From: Limonium bicolor | Taxonomy: Eukaryota; Streptophyta; Magnoliopsida; Caryophyllales; Plumbaginaceae | DNA: 64,000 nt | NCBI GenBank assembly: GCA_023374045.1 | Contig: CM041776.1 | Span: 319,387,925 to 319,451,924 of the forward strand | Direction: 5' to 3' | Shown here: piece after piece, positions 1 through 11,466 of the stretch | How the letters are laid out: every line of letters starts with the position of its first letter | Numbering within the stretch: the first letter of the stretch is position 1 | Made by a program: the position numbers and the translations under genes | Notes under the pieces: generated by a model | What the model was told of the DNA's origin: nothing | Seen by the model: only the letters and a program-made list of their open reading frames with translations | Database searches by the model: none

Positions 1-25
1 AATGAAAGATTCTCTTGACAACTTT

Positions 26-744
26 TCAGTGTTCAATATGTGGATTTGTTTGGAAACGACTAATGAGTCCAACTGTATAGCAGATATCCAGCCTGGTGCA
101 CATCATGACATACATCAAACTACCAACAACACTAGAATAAGGTACATTCTTCATAAAGGTTTTTCTTTTTTTTGAGCAAGGTCCCATATCCGCACTAAGC
201 GTAACACTTTTCATAATAGGAGTATCAATGGGTTTTCAATCACTAAGATGGTATCTCTTCAAAATATTATTAAGGTTGTTCTCTTGAGATAAACCCAAGA
301 TCTTTTTCTTCCTATTTCTTAATATTTTGATTCCCAGTACATAACTGGCTTCACCCATATCTTTCATGTCAAACTTGGATGTCAAACTAGCTTTCGTAGT
401 GGAAAGTAGATCCAAGTTATCGCTGGCTATTAGGATGTCATCTACATACAAAGTTAGAATGATAAATCCTTTTTATGTATGACTTATATACACACTATGG
501 TCTTCATTTATAATAGAAAACTTGTCCTCAACCATTGCTTCATGGAATATAATATTCCATTGTCTTGATGCCTGCTTAAGACTATAGATGGATCTACGAA
601 GAGGACATACCTTCTTCTCTTGATCCTTAACCTTAAACCTATAAGGTGGTCCATATATATCACCTCCTCAAGGTTTCCATTGAGGAAAGCAGTCTTTACA
701 TCCATCTGATGTAATTCTAAGTCCAGACAGGCAACAATAGTCAT
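26..744 (-). pseudogene. Copia reverse transcriptase / RNase H remnant
   Basis: Minus-strand fragments in different frames carry copia reverse-transcriptase sequence. One fragment holds QMDVKTAFLNG (about 660-720) and another begins with the polymerase box MYVDDILIAS (about 420-451), including the YVDD catalytic aspartates. A third (26-214) holds PYSSVVGSLMYVMMCTRLDI, the stretch between the polymerase and RNase H in plant copia elements. Frame changes between the fragments show the gene is dead. It belongs to the same element as the integrase at 1409-2293. Confidence 0.85.
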
Positions 745-826
745 AATAAGTCAGATGGACCCAAATCTCATAATAGGTGAGAACATCTCATCATAATTCC
801 CTCCTTTTAAGTATAGCCTTTGGCTA

Positions 827-1321
827 CTAGCCTAGCTTTATACCTTTCAATTGATCCATCCACACGTCTTTTGACTTTAAGAACCCACTTGTTCCAAATA
901 GTCCTTTACCAGGCAGAAGATCAACCAAGTCCCAAACTTGATTATTATGCATGGACGCTAACTCTTCTTCCATTGCTTTCCTCCATTCATATGCCTTAGG
1001 ACCTGAGACAACGTCTCTAAAATTCCTAGGCTCCTCTTCATCCAACACAGTGGTTAGGAAGGATTCATAATGAATTCCTTCTGGAGCGACCATGTTTACC
1101 GCAGAGTCAATTTGAAAGCATCTTTTAGGAACTTGACCCCTTTCGCTCCTCCTAGGTTCATGTAAATTATGTTCCTCCTCCTCAACTTGAGGATTCAAAA
1201 GAACATCTTTAACAACCATATCATTTTGATTACTTAAATCAGGTTGTTGATTAGGATCATCTAGTTCATAGAACTCTTCATCCCCGGTTGCTCCAGAAAT
1301 TGATGGATAATCATTTTCCAA
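827..1321 (-). pseudogene. Copia integrase C-terminal linker to reverse transcriptase start
   Basis: A 164-residue open stretch rich in acidic residues (ELDDPNQQPDLSNQ, EEEEHNL) followed by RRSERGQVPKR and then AYEWRKAMEEELASMHNN. The last motif is the conserved entry to the copia reverse transcriptase, where the usual text is close to WxxAMxxEixSMxxN. The acidic linker between integrase and polymerase is typical of copia polyproteins. The frame is lost after VWDLVDLLPGKG, and about 85 bases separate it from the integrase frame. Confidence 0.75.
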
Positions 1322-1408
1322 GAATGTGACATCACGAAAATCAATTTCAGTTCTTTTCCCACTCTCATCTTCACCTAAGAAGGCATACCCTTCGGAATTC
1401 TCACAGTA

Positions 1409-2293
1409 TCATACAAAGATACATTTCTTTCCCTTTGGGCCTAATTTTCTAAACTTATGAAAGGGTAAGGTGATGTAGGCAGCACATCCCCATGGGCGCA
1501 GATTACTTAAATTTGGCTGTCTCCCATTCCATAGTTCATATGGTGTTTTAGAAGATGATTTTGTAGGAACCTTGTTCAAAACATAGGTTGTTGTTAAAAA
1601 GGCATCTCCCCAATGCGAAATTGGCAGATTTGCTTGTGCCATCATGGATCTAACCATATCCAATAAAGTCCTATTTCTTCTTTCAGCCACACCATTCTGT
1701 TGTGGGGTGTAAGGAATAGTTAACTGTCTTACTATTCCTTTCTCTTCACAAAGTTCTTTGAATTGATCAGAGAGGTACTTTCTACCTCGATCTGTTCTCA
1801 AGCACTTAACTTTGAGAGCTAATTGATTCTCAACTTCATTCACATACTTTTGGAAGCAATTAAGAGCTTCTAATTTATATGAAATAAGATACACGTAACA
1901 AAAACGTGTGAAGTCATCAATGAATGTGATGAAATATCTAGCACCATGCTTGACATTCACACTCATTGGACCACAAATATCTGAATGGATTAGCTGCAAC
2001 AGTTGAACGACCCTTTCTGCTTTAGAGAATGGTTTCCTAGTAGCTTTTTCAACTAAACAAGACGTGCACCTAGCAAGTTTTAGCTTTTGAATTCCATTAA
2101 GGAGCCCTTCTCTTTCTAGTCTATTCATTCGGTCAATACCAATATAAGCGAGTCTAGCATGCCAAAGTTCTGAATCATCACAATGAACTACATAAGCTGA
2201 AGAAATGTGATTGTTTGAACCAACATTGACATTTAATACTATGAAATCATTCAATAAAGAGTCAGTATCAAAAAATGTACCATTATGAAACAA
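1409..2293 (-). pseudogene. Copia integrase with pre-integrase zinc-binding domain
   Basis: The 294-residue frame contains the GAG-pre-integrase segment (LWHARLAYIG then CTSCLVEKATRKPF, carrying the zinc-binding H and C residues) and the integrase catalytic core. Catalytic residues are visible: D in HSDICGP, D in LRTDRGRKY and E in QQNGVAERRNRT. The second box normally reads RTDxGxEY, so RTDRGRKY carries changes. The frame ends near PKGKKCIFV, where plant copia integrases usually continue towards the GYS motif. It lies downstream of the protease fragment on the same strand. Confidence 0.88.
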
Positions 2294-2305
2294 CTCTTAA
2301 GCTGA

Positions 2306-2703
2306 TCATTCAAAAACAAATTTGAAGCTTGTCTTAAGAAGAGATGGAAGAGAAACTAAATTTTGTCTTATTTCAGGGGCATACAAAACATTTTGTAAAC
2401 ACAGAGATTGACCACCATGCAAAACTAATCTGCGTGTTCCAATCCCGTGCACATCTATGCTAGAATCATTCCCCATATAAATCTTTTGGCTTCCTCTAGG
2501 AATCTGGCGAAACTCTACAAAAGATGTCCTATCCCAAGTCACATGCTCTATTGCTACTGAGTCTACAGTCTACATAGAACTTGTATTGGTTAACATATAA
2601 CATGAAGCAACACAACAAGAGCCTAAGGTATGACTTTTCTTCATAGAAAATGTTTCTTCCTTGTTAAGATCCGCTACAATACTCTTCGATTCGACATCCA
2701 TCT
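2306..2703 (-). pseudogene. Copia gag start fused to protease remnant (gag deleted)
   Basis: On the minus strand an ATG near 2703 opens with MDVESKSIVADLN, which resembles gag N-termini of plant copia elements. Within about 45 codons the sequence reaches VDSVAIEHVTWDR, which aligns with the protease box normally written DSGATxHMT, and then VLHGGQSLCLQNVLYAPEIR, the usual protease C-terminal part. The gag body and zinc knuckle (about 250 residues) are therefore missing. The protease active site reads DSVA instead of DSGA, and a stop codon precedes it. The gag assignment rests on family memory. Confidence 0.65.
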
Positions 2704-4044
2704 TACATAAATATAATGTCACTAGCAATTGTGTATTACATGTATACATAACACCACTCGTTTATAGTATTCATAAAATATTTATCTAAGTAAGAAACAA
2801 AAATATGTTCCGCGCATACAATCAATTTCAGTACTTAGACTTACAAATTAACACACCATAAACACGTAACAAATGCATCTATAATTTCAGGAAAAATTGA
2901 AATTATATCGGTTCCCATAGCTTATGAAAAACAAAATTTTCAGTATTATTGTTCCATTAATAAATTCCTACAAAAAGAATTATTAAATTAATTAGTATCT
3001 ACTAAAGACAATCTAGACAAACTAGATTAATTTAAACTATTTTGAACAACTTGTGTTTAATTTTAATTAATAAAATTATTATTCATATAATAATAGAATA
3101 ACAATTACTAAAAACATGGAACAATAATATTCGTCACAAAAACGAAGAATAATATTAATCTTAAACTGTAAGAATTTAATGTTACAAAATTTTTTTAACA
3201 ACCTTTATAATGTACGAAACCATATATTTATGGTATTATATAAATATTATTATATAACTTATACATATCCTCATTAGATTCGATATAATGACACGTTAGA
3301 ATTTAACCGATAATACTCCAAAAATATGTCAAGTAATTATTAGCCATATCGATCTATAATATAATAAATGATAATTATTCTCATGAACAAATCCATCTTT
3401 AAAAACAAGAAAACTTATATTCATGTTCTTTTATGGAAAACAAATTTACCCAAAATTAAGGAAACTTAAAGAATAAATACCTTAAATAATAATAGAAATA
3501 TATCCACCCAAATTTTATGTGGATGTACTATTAGAAACAAATCCCATTATACATAGCGTTAACTATTTTTTTTCTTTATTCGTAATTAAAGATAACAAAT
3601 AGATCGTCCATATTGTTATCACAATCATTTATGACAAGAAGATCACAACTAATAACTAATAATTTGCATCTGCAAGAACCGATTTTTGTTTTAATAATTC
3701 GAATGGCCACACTAGCCTTCCTTCTTTTTAATTAAAAAAAAACTCAATCACAGTGTTAATACGGTCAGTCGGATTCAAAATAAGTCCACACAACATACAT
3801 TGCTATTCCTTTTTTTTTATTATTATTATATGAAATCCATCCAGCAAATTGATTTGCCTTCCAAACCACAACATTTGTTGAAGAAGCTCTTCGAATGCAC
3901 ATCAATACAATTAAACTTGAGTCTTATAATTCAAATTTCAATTGACGGCGGTTAGGTCTTAGGATACGGACCGGTGCTAACATATAGTTAATCGTACGGA
4001 TGTTTTATATCGTCCCGACAACAATCAAACAAAAAAATGAATCT
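2704..4044 (-). other. AT-rich leader of the copia element
   Basis: About 1.3 kb of very AT-rich sequence between the primer-binding site and the gag start. I see no reading frame of note, no repeats with clear boundaries and no RNA gene. It could be a long untranslated leader or contain an old insertion too diverged to delimit. Confidence 0.5.
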
Positions 4045-4057
4045 GGCTTTGATACCA
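4045..4057 (-). other. Primer-binding site (initiator tRNA-Met type)
   Basis: The minus strand reads TGGTATCAAAGCC directly next to the inferred LTR end. Plant copia elements use TGGTATCAGAGCC, complementary to the 3' end of initiator tRNA-Met, so there is one mismatch. One base separates it from the LTR terminus (minus strand ..CCTACA, 4059), which fixes the element's orientation. Confidence 0.8.
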
Positions 4058-4058
4058 C

Positions 4059-4500
4059 TGTAGGAAATATATATAGATTATGGTACCTATCTCTTGAGCG
4101 CAGCAGAATAAATAGGATCGTTCCTTTTGTCCGTCGTCAACTGAATTGTCGTTCTCTTGTTGTCAATTGATGAAACTTTCACATCTACCAAGTGGAGGAA
4201 ACCATAGCAGCACTCCCCTCACTATCCATGACATAAGAACCCTATCATGACTCTCTCTCTCTCTCTTTGTGTGTGTGTATTCTGTGGGAAATAGGACTTT
4301 CGTATATGCACGCCTAACCAACAACAGTAAATTAGAGTTCTTGGTGTTTTGTAAGATATATGGAAATGAAACGATAAAACTAAGCTAACTAACCAGGATA
4401 GATGTCCCCTAGGATGGATCTTTGCCCCCTTCACCACAAATTGTTGATGCATGAACTCACAACTAAGCAACATGAACACTTAATTAATCAATAGTCAAAT
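4059..4500 (-). repeat. 5' LTR remnant of the copia element
   Basis: The LTR is recognised only by its inner end, TGTAGG on the plus strand (..CCTACA on the minus strand) abutting the primer site. It contains a CT/GT microsatellite at about 4250-4280. The outer boundary cannot be set without the second LTR, which lies outside the window. Confidence 0.5.
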
Positions 4501-4519
4501 CATGGTCTACTAATCCCAA

Positions 4520-4800
4520 CCAGTTGATCAATCAAGGTCAACATGTGTGCGGACATGTATGCCCAAACGTAACTTGGAGTGGTCCGACTCTGTATACCTA
4601 GACAAATACCTAAACTAGGCTAAAAAAGAGGCGTTAAGTTTTTTCTAGCTTTGGTCTGGATCTGTTAACCTAGATAGAGACCCAAACCATATATGTAACT
4701 GCTCTCAGGACTTGTCCGTACATGTAGGGTCAGATGCTTGTCCGGACACAACTTGTACAACACCCACGTTCTTCATTTTAGCTCTGATATCAGGTCACTT
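4520..4800. repeat. Imperfect palindrome units spaced about 72 bp (weak)
   Basis: Units starting GGTCCGACTC (4581) and GGTCTGGATC (4653) each run into a partly complementary half ending near GACAAATACC or GACCCAAACC. A further GTCCGTAC / GTCCGGAC block follows at about 4710-4760. The 72-bp spacing matches the palindrome arrays in the gypsy LTRs at 18865-20367, 20584-22081 and 36.9-38.8 kb. This copy is much more diverged. A second tRNA-Met-like primer site (minus strand TGATATCAGAGC) lies at about 4780. Confidence 0.35.
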
Positions 4801-5039
4801 TGTTCCCTGGTGCTTCCCTCTTCGACTATTTTACTCCTAGATAAGTTATCTTCATGTTTAAATAAAAAAAAGTGTAAGAGCATCAATAAAACACAAAACT
4901 AGAGGAAAACTAGCTAAAATGAAGAAATGTTCAAGATAAATATTAATAAAGCAAATCAAACAAACCCTTAAAACATACTCATTTATACACTTATCAACAA
5001 CCATAAACAACACAATCATCAACAAAAAGGAGACTCGTA

Positions 5040-6640
5040 ACATCAAAGCCCAACCCTCTACAAGTAATACCTCTTACCACCTTAGATATAGTAGCATTTT
5101 GAAGACTTAAAGATAAAGCTTCCATTCAAAAAAATAAAATAAAGGGTGATAGAAGGTCCCCTCGCGTTAAGCCATGCTCAGGGTAAAAGAATCTTCCTGG
5201 GTAGACAATGACCAACACCGTAAAGGAGAATAAGGTAATACACTTCTGAACAACTTAAGCCCAGTTCTCATGGAACCCCATACTTCTTAAAGCCCCTTAA
5301 CATAGAAACCTGGTCAAATTCCTTATCCATGTCATTTCAAAGATTAAACGACCCGAAACAAAGGTCCCTTGAACTTCAGATTTAACATCATTCATAACAG
5401 CCTTGATTCCATTAACCAAAACCGCTGAAACAACTCGATATAGAGTACTACACTGAGAAATTGTCTTAAATCCGTCATAGAAGTTGCCTCAAATTTCTTA
5501 GGTACCAATACAATGAGTGTGATTCAATTCGTTAGACATTCCATCTGTATTTAGAACCAACAAATTGTATCAATGAAGTCTCTTTCCACAATATTGAGAA
5601 ACATACCATTGATTCCAAAAGATGAGGATTTGGGATAGGGTGACTTGAAGCAAACAACTCACCAAAGAAATTACGTGCCACCTCCTCGACCCCCTCCCAT
5701 GCAGAAACTTACCTACCATGAACATCAATCAGCCCACAAAATATATTTTTGTGCCTTCTAACACCAACAAGACTGAAAAAAAAATCCATATTATGATCTC
5801 CTTCCTTCATCCACTACTATCTTGATCATTGGGAACAACGAGTTTCTTCTGTAAGAAAAAGCCATCTAACTCACGATTTAAACTTTTCCACTTCCCAACC
5901 GCAGCCTGGGAAGAGAAGTCCTCAACAGAGTGAGCAATTTCTACCTTTAGCTCTAATATTGCAAGATTCTTCATTCAAACTTTCCTTCTACCCAAGCTCT
6001 AAGAGCACACCCACTTTTAAAGACCTTATCAACATATCCACCCTTTCCTTCCATACCACCCCAAACATTCTGAACTAACTAACGAAAATCTGCCTCTATA
6101 GCTCAACAGTTTTCAAACTTGAACATCTTGAACCCCCTTTCTCATAACCAGCCGTAAAACTAGCTTAATTGAGTGATGATCAGAGCATCCTCGTCGAAGA
6201 TGCAAATTACGTACATCCGAAAATAAATGCATCCATTCCTCATTGGCCAAGAATCTATCCAACCCGCTTCGAGTAAAAGCCTAACCACTGAAAAAACACT
6301 AGTGCAACGCCATCTGAATCGTGAATGCATATCAACCCAACAATCTATATGATGACCTCAGTAAGTCTGCACTTGAAATAAAATAGTTTCTTACCAGTAC
6401 AAGGGCACACCACCACTGCTGTCAACGCTATCAATAACAAGATGGTTAAAGCCATGCAATCTCCACACGTTCTACTCATTTCCATACTAGACAATTTTGT
6501 TTCAGAGAGAAAAAACAAGGTTAAGAGTTTCATCTCGAACCAAGTTCAAAAGCCACCAAACAACACACGGGTCACCCACGCCCCTATAGTTAATTGCTAT
6601 GATGCTCATTTTACCCGCCAAAGATAGCTGCAAGAAGACA
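5040..6640 (-). mobile_element. LINE (L1-type) ORF2 fragment A
   Basis: Minus-strand remnants run in LINE order: endonuclease start at about 6605 (MSIIAINYRGVGDP), endonuclease box SETKLSS at about 6500, the end of the endonuclease (a RxxLDRFLANEEWMHLF-like stretch at about 6240), then reverse transcriptase with STLYRVVSAVLVNGIKAV (about 5430) and HGLTRGDLLSPFIL (about 5170), equivalent to the family's GLRQGDPLSP. Several stops and frame changes are present. No FADD box, zinc finger or RNase H is seen, so the copy ends inside the polymerase near 5040. Confidence 0.8.
6345..6605 (-). pseudogene. LINE endonuclease N-terminus, frameshifted
   Basis: The minus strand at 6605 starts MSIIAINYRGVGDP; plant L1 ORF2 proteins open with a similar NCRGLGNP box. 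The frame then shifts to one carrying LFFLSETKLSSMEMSRTCG, where ETK contains the catalytic glutamate of apurinic endonucleases. A further segment reads like the conserved GGxxLxWK region. The shift is near 6510. Together they form the first third of the endonuclease of LINE fragment A. Confidence 0.75.
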
Positions 6641-6659
6641 AATAAAACCCCAACAAAGT

Positions 6660-7340
6660 TCTGCCAATCCCACATTGATTAATTACATATTGTCTCACAT
6701 TGATTGAGTTGATCAATCACCCTTTATTGACGCAATGTTTTGATCAGCAAACTCAGTCTTATACTGAGCAGTGCCGATATATCAATCTTGATTCTCTTGA
6801 ATTGACTACTGGTTTTAATCTTTTCAAAATATGCAGCAAAAAGAGATCAAGAAAATATTTCGTATCATCCTAAGTTGGATATATCTCCTTAGAGATTTAT
6901 ATTTTCTAGTTAGAAATATATTTTTCAAGTTTGATAAATAAATACTATGTAAACATAGAGAAAATCTAGGAGATATTATAGTATTTATCTTTTATAGAAA
7001 TAGCTATATAGATCTATATATACACTCATAGGAAAACGTGATTTAAACGGAGAGAAAAACATAGAGGGAGAGATTCACAAGACTATTCAAAAAGAGTTTT
7101 GTTGCTGGTTGTGTTGTAGGTAATTTGAGTCTTTACAATTTGAACTACGTGAGAGTTTTATTTAGATAATGTTCCTTGAGGTGAGGGCTTGTATTCGCAT
7201 TGAATACATGATTGTGTAACAGAGGTTATACGTGGTTATAATAAAGGTTCAACCTTTAATTCGTTATGTTCTTTCTTTCTTTCTTTCTCTTTGTTCATCT
7301 TGAGTCGTAAACTCATATCGCAGATGTCTAGGAACTTACA
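6660..7340 (+). repeat. Possible solo LTR or LTR relic
   Basis: The stretch opens with TGCCAATCCCACATTG, a phrase common at plant copia LTR starts. It contains an AT-rich promoter-like zone around 6990-7025, a G-rich transcribed-looking block (7040-7230), and ends in CTTT repeats. I could not find matching target duplications or a primer site, so the boundaries and identity are tentative. It lies immediately upstream of LINE fragment A. Confidence 0.3.
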
Positions 7341-7416
7341 CCCTTGTTCATGGGCATATCTGTGGTCTTGATTTTTGTCAACCGCCTCCATGGATGTGCG
7401 GGAGTTATTCAGAAGT

Positions 7417-9005
7417 AGACCTGAAAAAAGTGACCTGAACCCGAAAAACCGAACCGAACCAATCCAAATATGAATTTCAACCGAAAACTATAACTTGAAA
7501 AATGGTCTGAAATCCAAACAAACAGAACCGTATTATTGTAAAACCGAGAATAAACCACAATCTAAAACCATCCGAACCAAAGTCATCCAAACCAAAATCA
7601 ACCGAACTGAAGTCACCGATAACCCGACGATGACCCGAAATCCAAAGTGTCCTGGATCGAAACCCAACCGAACTCGATCCGAATCCAGTGTGACCTGAAT
7701 GAATATATTCAATGTGACCTTAAAGAATATATTACGTTAACTATACGAGATAATGAGGATGAAACAAAATGTTTATACCAGAACTAGATTTCTATTTTGA
7801 GTACAAAATCAATATTTAGCATCTGTATCATACAACACTGTACAACACCCTAGAATTCTAAAAAAATTGAGTTCAGTTCAAAATCCAATCAAGTAGAAAA
7901 ACAAAGGAAAAATATATTAAAAAACAAGTATAGTTATTACATAATATTTGACTCATTAGAGATTATTTTAAAATAAAAGTTCAAAGGTTTGTTATGAAAT
8001 TTGATTAGTGTTTTCTTTATTTTATTTGTTAATGAAATATAAATATATATTTCACTTATCTTTTATATTCATTTATAAAAGTTCTAAAATGTAGAGTAAT
8101 GTATATATTTTGTTTATAAAAGTTTTCTTCAACGATACATAATCACTAGTAAAGTTAGTCTTAATTTTTTCAAAAACTGTATTAAACTAAAATTTCCTAT
8201 TAAATAGGTTCATGAAGAAAAAAATAGACGATAAATGTATATGACATTAAGGTGGGAAGTTACTAATTTCTAAATATTTAATAAATTGTTTCTATTTTCA
8301 ATTAAGTTTTTTAAATTAAAAGACACTATTTAAAAACTAAAAATTAATATAAATATAATATTCCACATGTTGGATTAAGGAAAGAGGGCACAATACCCTC
8401 ACAAAATAGGAGAGGTACCAAAGTAGTCACCATTAATAGATTGAAAAAATAAGTTAATACACTTCGATATAAATTTAATAACTATCCATAAACATACCTT
8501 ATTTATACTCCTATCAAAATAATGAATCTACTAAATAAACTAAAACTACATCAATAATTATGTTAAGTTAAAAGAAAGAGTTGGTTATCAATGTACAACA
8601 TGATGCAAATTATAATTATTTGTCTATATTAATCTTATATATGTATTCATACTTGTTGAGATGGACTGAAGTCAAATTTACATATATCATGATTATTAAG
8701 TTGCTTGAATTTATTATGTCAACTGAATTTAACCGGATAATTGACCAGTATTAGGCCCATGACCTGAAAAAACCGAACAACCGAGCGGCTAACCCGAACC
8801 GAAAGTTACCCAATCCAAAGTCATTCTAGCCGAAAGTTAACCAAACCGAAAGTCACTCATACCGATCCTAACCGACCCGAAATTTAAACAAACCAAACTT
8901 AACCCGAACAAACCAAATTCACCCGACCTGAACCAGATTTGAAATCAATCCAAACCAAAGCAAACCGAACCAAACCTGAACCAATTACCCCGAACTGACA
9001 CCTCT
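7417..9005. mobile_element. Non-coding element rich in CCGAACC repeats, with 11-bp target duplication
   Basis: The flanks carry the same 11 bases, TATTCAGAAGT, apart from the first base at the left (10 bases exact: 7407-7416 and 9006-9015). Both ends of the insert are dense in CCGAACC / ACCCGAA motifs (7430-7690 and 8750-9000) around an AT-rich core with no coding potential. Termini are AGACCTG and CACCTCT, giving only a weak inverted repeat (AGANNTG). The motif density resembles plant hAT-type MITEs, but the duplication length fits Mutator better. The family is therefore unassigned. Confidence 0.6.
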
Positions 9006-9015
9006 ATTCAGAAGT

Positions 9016-10760
9016 GACAAGTGAGAGTTTAAATATGTTCCCTTCATATTCTATAAAGTATAAACAGCATTGTTCCAATCTACTTTGGCTCCGTAAAGTG
9101 CTTTCAACAGTTGTGGGGCAGTCTTGCACAGATGATAATACAGAAGATGTGGAAGGAAGGAAGAACTACTTTAAGCAGTCTCTTTCTTTGCTTGGCTGGG
9201 TCTGGTACTAATTTTCCAGTTTCTGGTTTTCAAGGGATGAATCCTTAAACTACTAGTATAGTAGTACAACTGATACTGTAGTTTCTATATTTTGGGCCAA
9301 TAATACAACATATGGTAAGTTGATAACATAAGGTACAAAGCTCCGCTCAGAAAGAGACCCATTGTCCGTTAACATCAAAAGATAACTTATGTCAAACTAA
9401 AAATTACTTATTAACGATTGTGGTCCAACTCCAAGAAAGGTCTCATGACAATACCCATCATTAACCACCCCTCCACAAAATAAAATGCCCGGATTATAGC
9501 AGACATTAGGCCCCTCCATTTTAGTTATTTCATTTTTTGGTTTTAATGGGCATCGTTAAATGAACAATTGAAGTAGCCATAAATACGAAGAACATTTAAT
9601 TCCACAGCTAAGAGGTAGCTCGATTATTACTAATAGGGGAATGGGCAGAGATCAATTAAGGGTAGCTAAAACCATGTGTATAATATATAAATTATTTCTA
9701 TAATTATGCATGCATTCAGGGTTGAAATGACCTCAAACTTTATAAAAAAAATAAAATAAAATATATTCAAACTTGGATGTATAATGATTTGTTTCATAAA
9801 ACCTACTTTTTTTTTTTATAAATGTTTAATAAACCTACTTACAAAAGCTATATATATTCACTTTCTTTTACTATACGTACGTAGACTATCCATTTTGAAG
9901 TCACTCAAGGAAAAAAGCTAATAAAATTACATATACGTACTGCTGTATTATTGGTATAAAATAAGATCCCTGTGAAAAGTGAACTAAATAAATGTCTCCT
10001 ATGTTGAATGACTGTCATACAAGGATTGTTCATCAATTAATTTGGGTCTACTATATTAACATTATTGTGGGCAAATTAGAATAGTACTACGTACTTTTGA
10101 TTGGGATCTTCTAAAAATTTCCAGTATGTGTAGAGGCATGTGAAGACGAAGAACCCAAAATTTGTATTTCATTATTTCTTCCCTCCAATTCATCAAAGCT
10201 TTCGCCAGAGAGGTTACATATATGTCGATTGTTGGTGAATAGTAATATAAATAGTAGTACTTACGTACGTACGTACTTTCTTATTTACCAAACATAGCTA
10301 ATGTACAATAAGTCACTATTGAATCATATGAATGTGTTATCATCATGTAGCAACAAGAACAAAACTTAACTTTAATTAATTTTCTTTGTTGATAGGTAGC
10401 TCAAAGAATTATGATGAACTTGCTAGGTAAGTTCCAATGGCTATATAACTTTATAGTAATACTCATATATTTTTGAAATCAAATAATAGTAATACTAATA
10501 GATATTGTTGTTGGTTGAATTATGAATATGTTTATCTCTAAAGCAAATCTCTATTCATGTTCCCTTTATCATGATTGGTAGGACTGTCTATAAATTAATT
10601 GCTAAACAATCCTGTCTATTTTAACATAATTCAATACCATAACTTATAAAAGAACAAATCTCCCCGTTTACAAAATAGAAGGTCGCCCCGCCATAATCAC
10701 TAAATCCAAAACTTCTTTTCCATGACTGAATAATTCGAACATATTGACTTATATATAGTA
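9016..10760. other. AT-rich spacer without a supported gene
   Basis: No convincing gene. A 65-codon frame at 9014-9211 is open but has no recognisable domain. A short ACGT microsatellite sits at about 10261-10278, and poly-T and poly-A runs occur at 9740-9830. The sequence around 10400 has splice-like signals but no flanking coding support. Confidence 0.5.
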
Positions 10761-10764
10761 TACT

Positions 10765-11080
10765 GTGTTCAGTTTCATGGTTGGTTACTTCAATGAAATG
10801 ATGTATGAATATGAGCAGCATGGTAGGGGAGATCGTAACAGAAGACGTATGACAGCTTTCCGAGATTGCTTAAGTTTTTGTGAGCGTTCAGACTTAGGAT
10901 TTCTTGGTGATGCCTTCACTTTCAATAATCGCTGCGGGGGTGCTTGGAATACACGTAGTAGGTGGGATTGTATTGAGCCTACCGACTTTTGTCTACAATG
11001 ATTTTCAGATGCGCAAATTTATCACTTAAGGTTGGGACATTCTGATCATCGTCCGATTAAACTAATCCTTAATCCATTGT
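10765..11080 (+). pseudogene. LINE B endonuclease, C-terminal half
   Basis: Reads NEMMYEYEQHGRGDRNRRR, SFCERSDLGFLGDAFTFNN, RSRWDCIEPTDFCLQ and, after a stop and shift, LGHSDHRPIKL. HSDH is the C-terminal catalytic histidine box of the L1 endonuclease, and the DLGF..FTFNN segment is strongly conserved in plants. The usual RLDR reads RWDC here. The N-terminal half is missing. Confidence 0.85.
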
Positions 11081-11466
11081 AGAGGGGAACGATAATGTTT
11101 AAGTTTGAGAACTGTTGGACTGGAGAGACTGAGTGTCGTCATCTGGTTCAATGGGTTTGGCGGGAAATGGAGAGCAATAATCAGTATGTCGAGAAAGTTT
11201 TTAGGTGTGGCCACATCTTTATGGCATGGGGCATAACAAAATTCGACTGGAGAACATTGCAATTGAGGAGCTTAAGATGGAAATAGCGCAAGTTGCGGGG
11301 GATTTATCCACTTCAAAAGTGGTTGAATAATGAATAAGCTTGAATTGTGTGAACTGGATTAAGTAGAAATTTGTTGGAAACAAAGGTTGGATAATAATGG
11401 ATCAAAAAGGGAGATTGTAATACTGGATTCTTTTTCAATAGAGTCCAGGCTCGCAAAAGAAAAAAT

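Larger units (their letters stand above)
1..4500 (-). mobile_element. Degenerate Ty1/copia retrotransposon, truncated by window edge
   Basis: Read on the minus strand the order is 5' LTR remnant (from about 4500 down to 4059), a tRNA-Met-type primer site, a 1.3-kb AT-rich leader, a short gag start, protease, integrase, reverse transcriptase and the start of RNase H, then the window edge. Integrase before reverse transcriptase is the copia order. The frame is broken several times and most of gag is absent, so the copy cannot be autonomous. The 3' LTR should lie to the left of base 1. The outer end of the 5' LTR near 4500 is a guess because its partner LTR is not visible. Confidence 0.85.

Noticed and set aside
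6660..7340. A definite solo LTR
   Set aside because: No duplications, primer site or second copy found; kept only as a low-confidence repeat.
7495..7698. 67-codon K/N/T-rich frame
   Set aside because: Produced by CCGAACC/AAACCGA repeats of a non-coding element.
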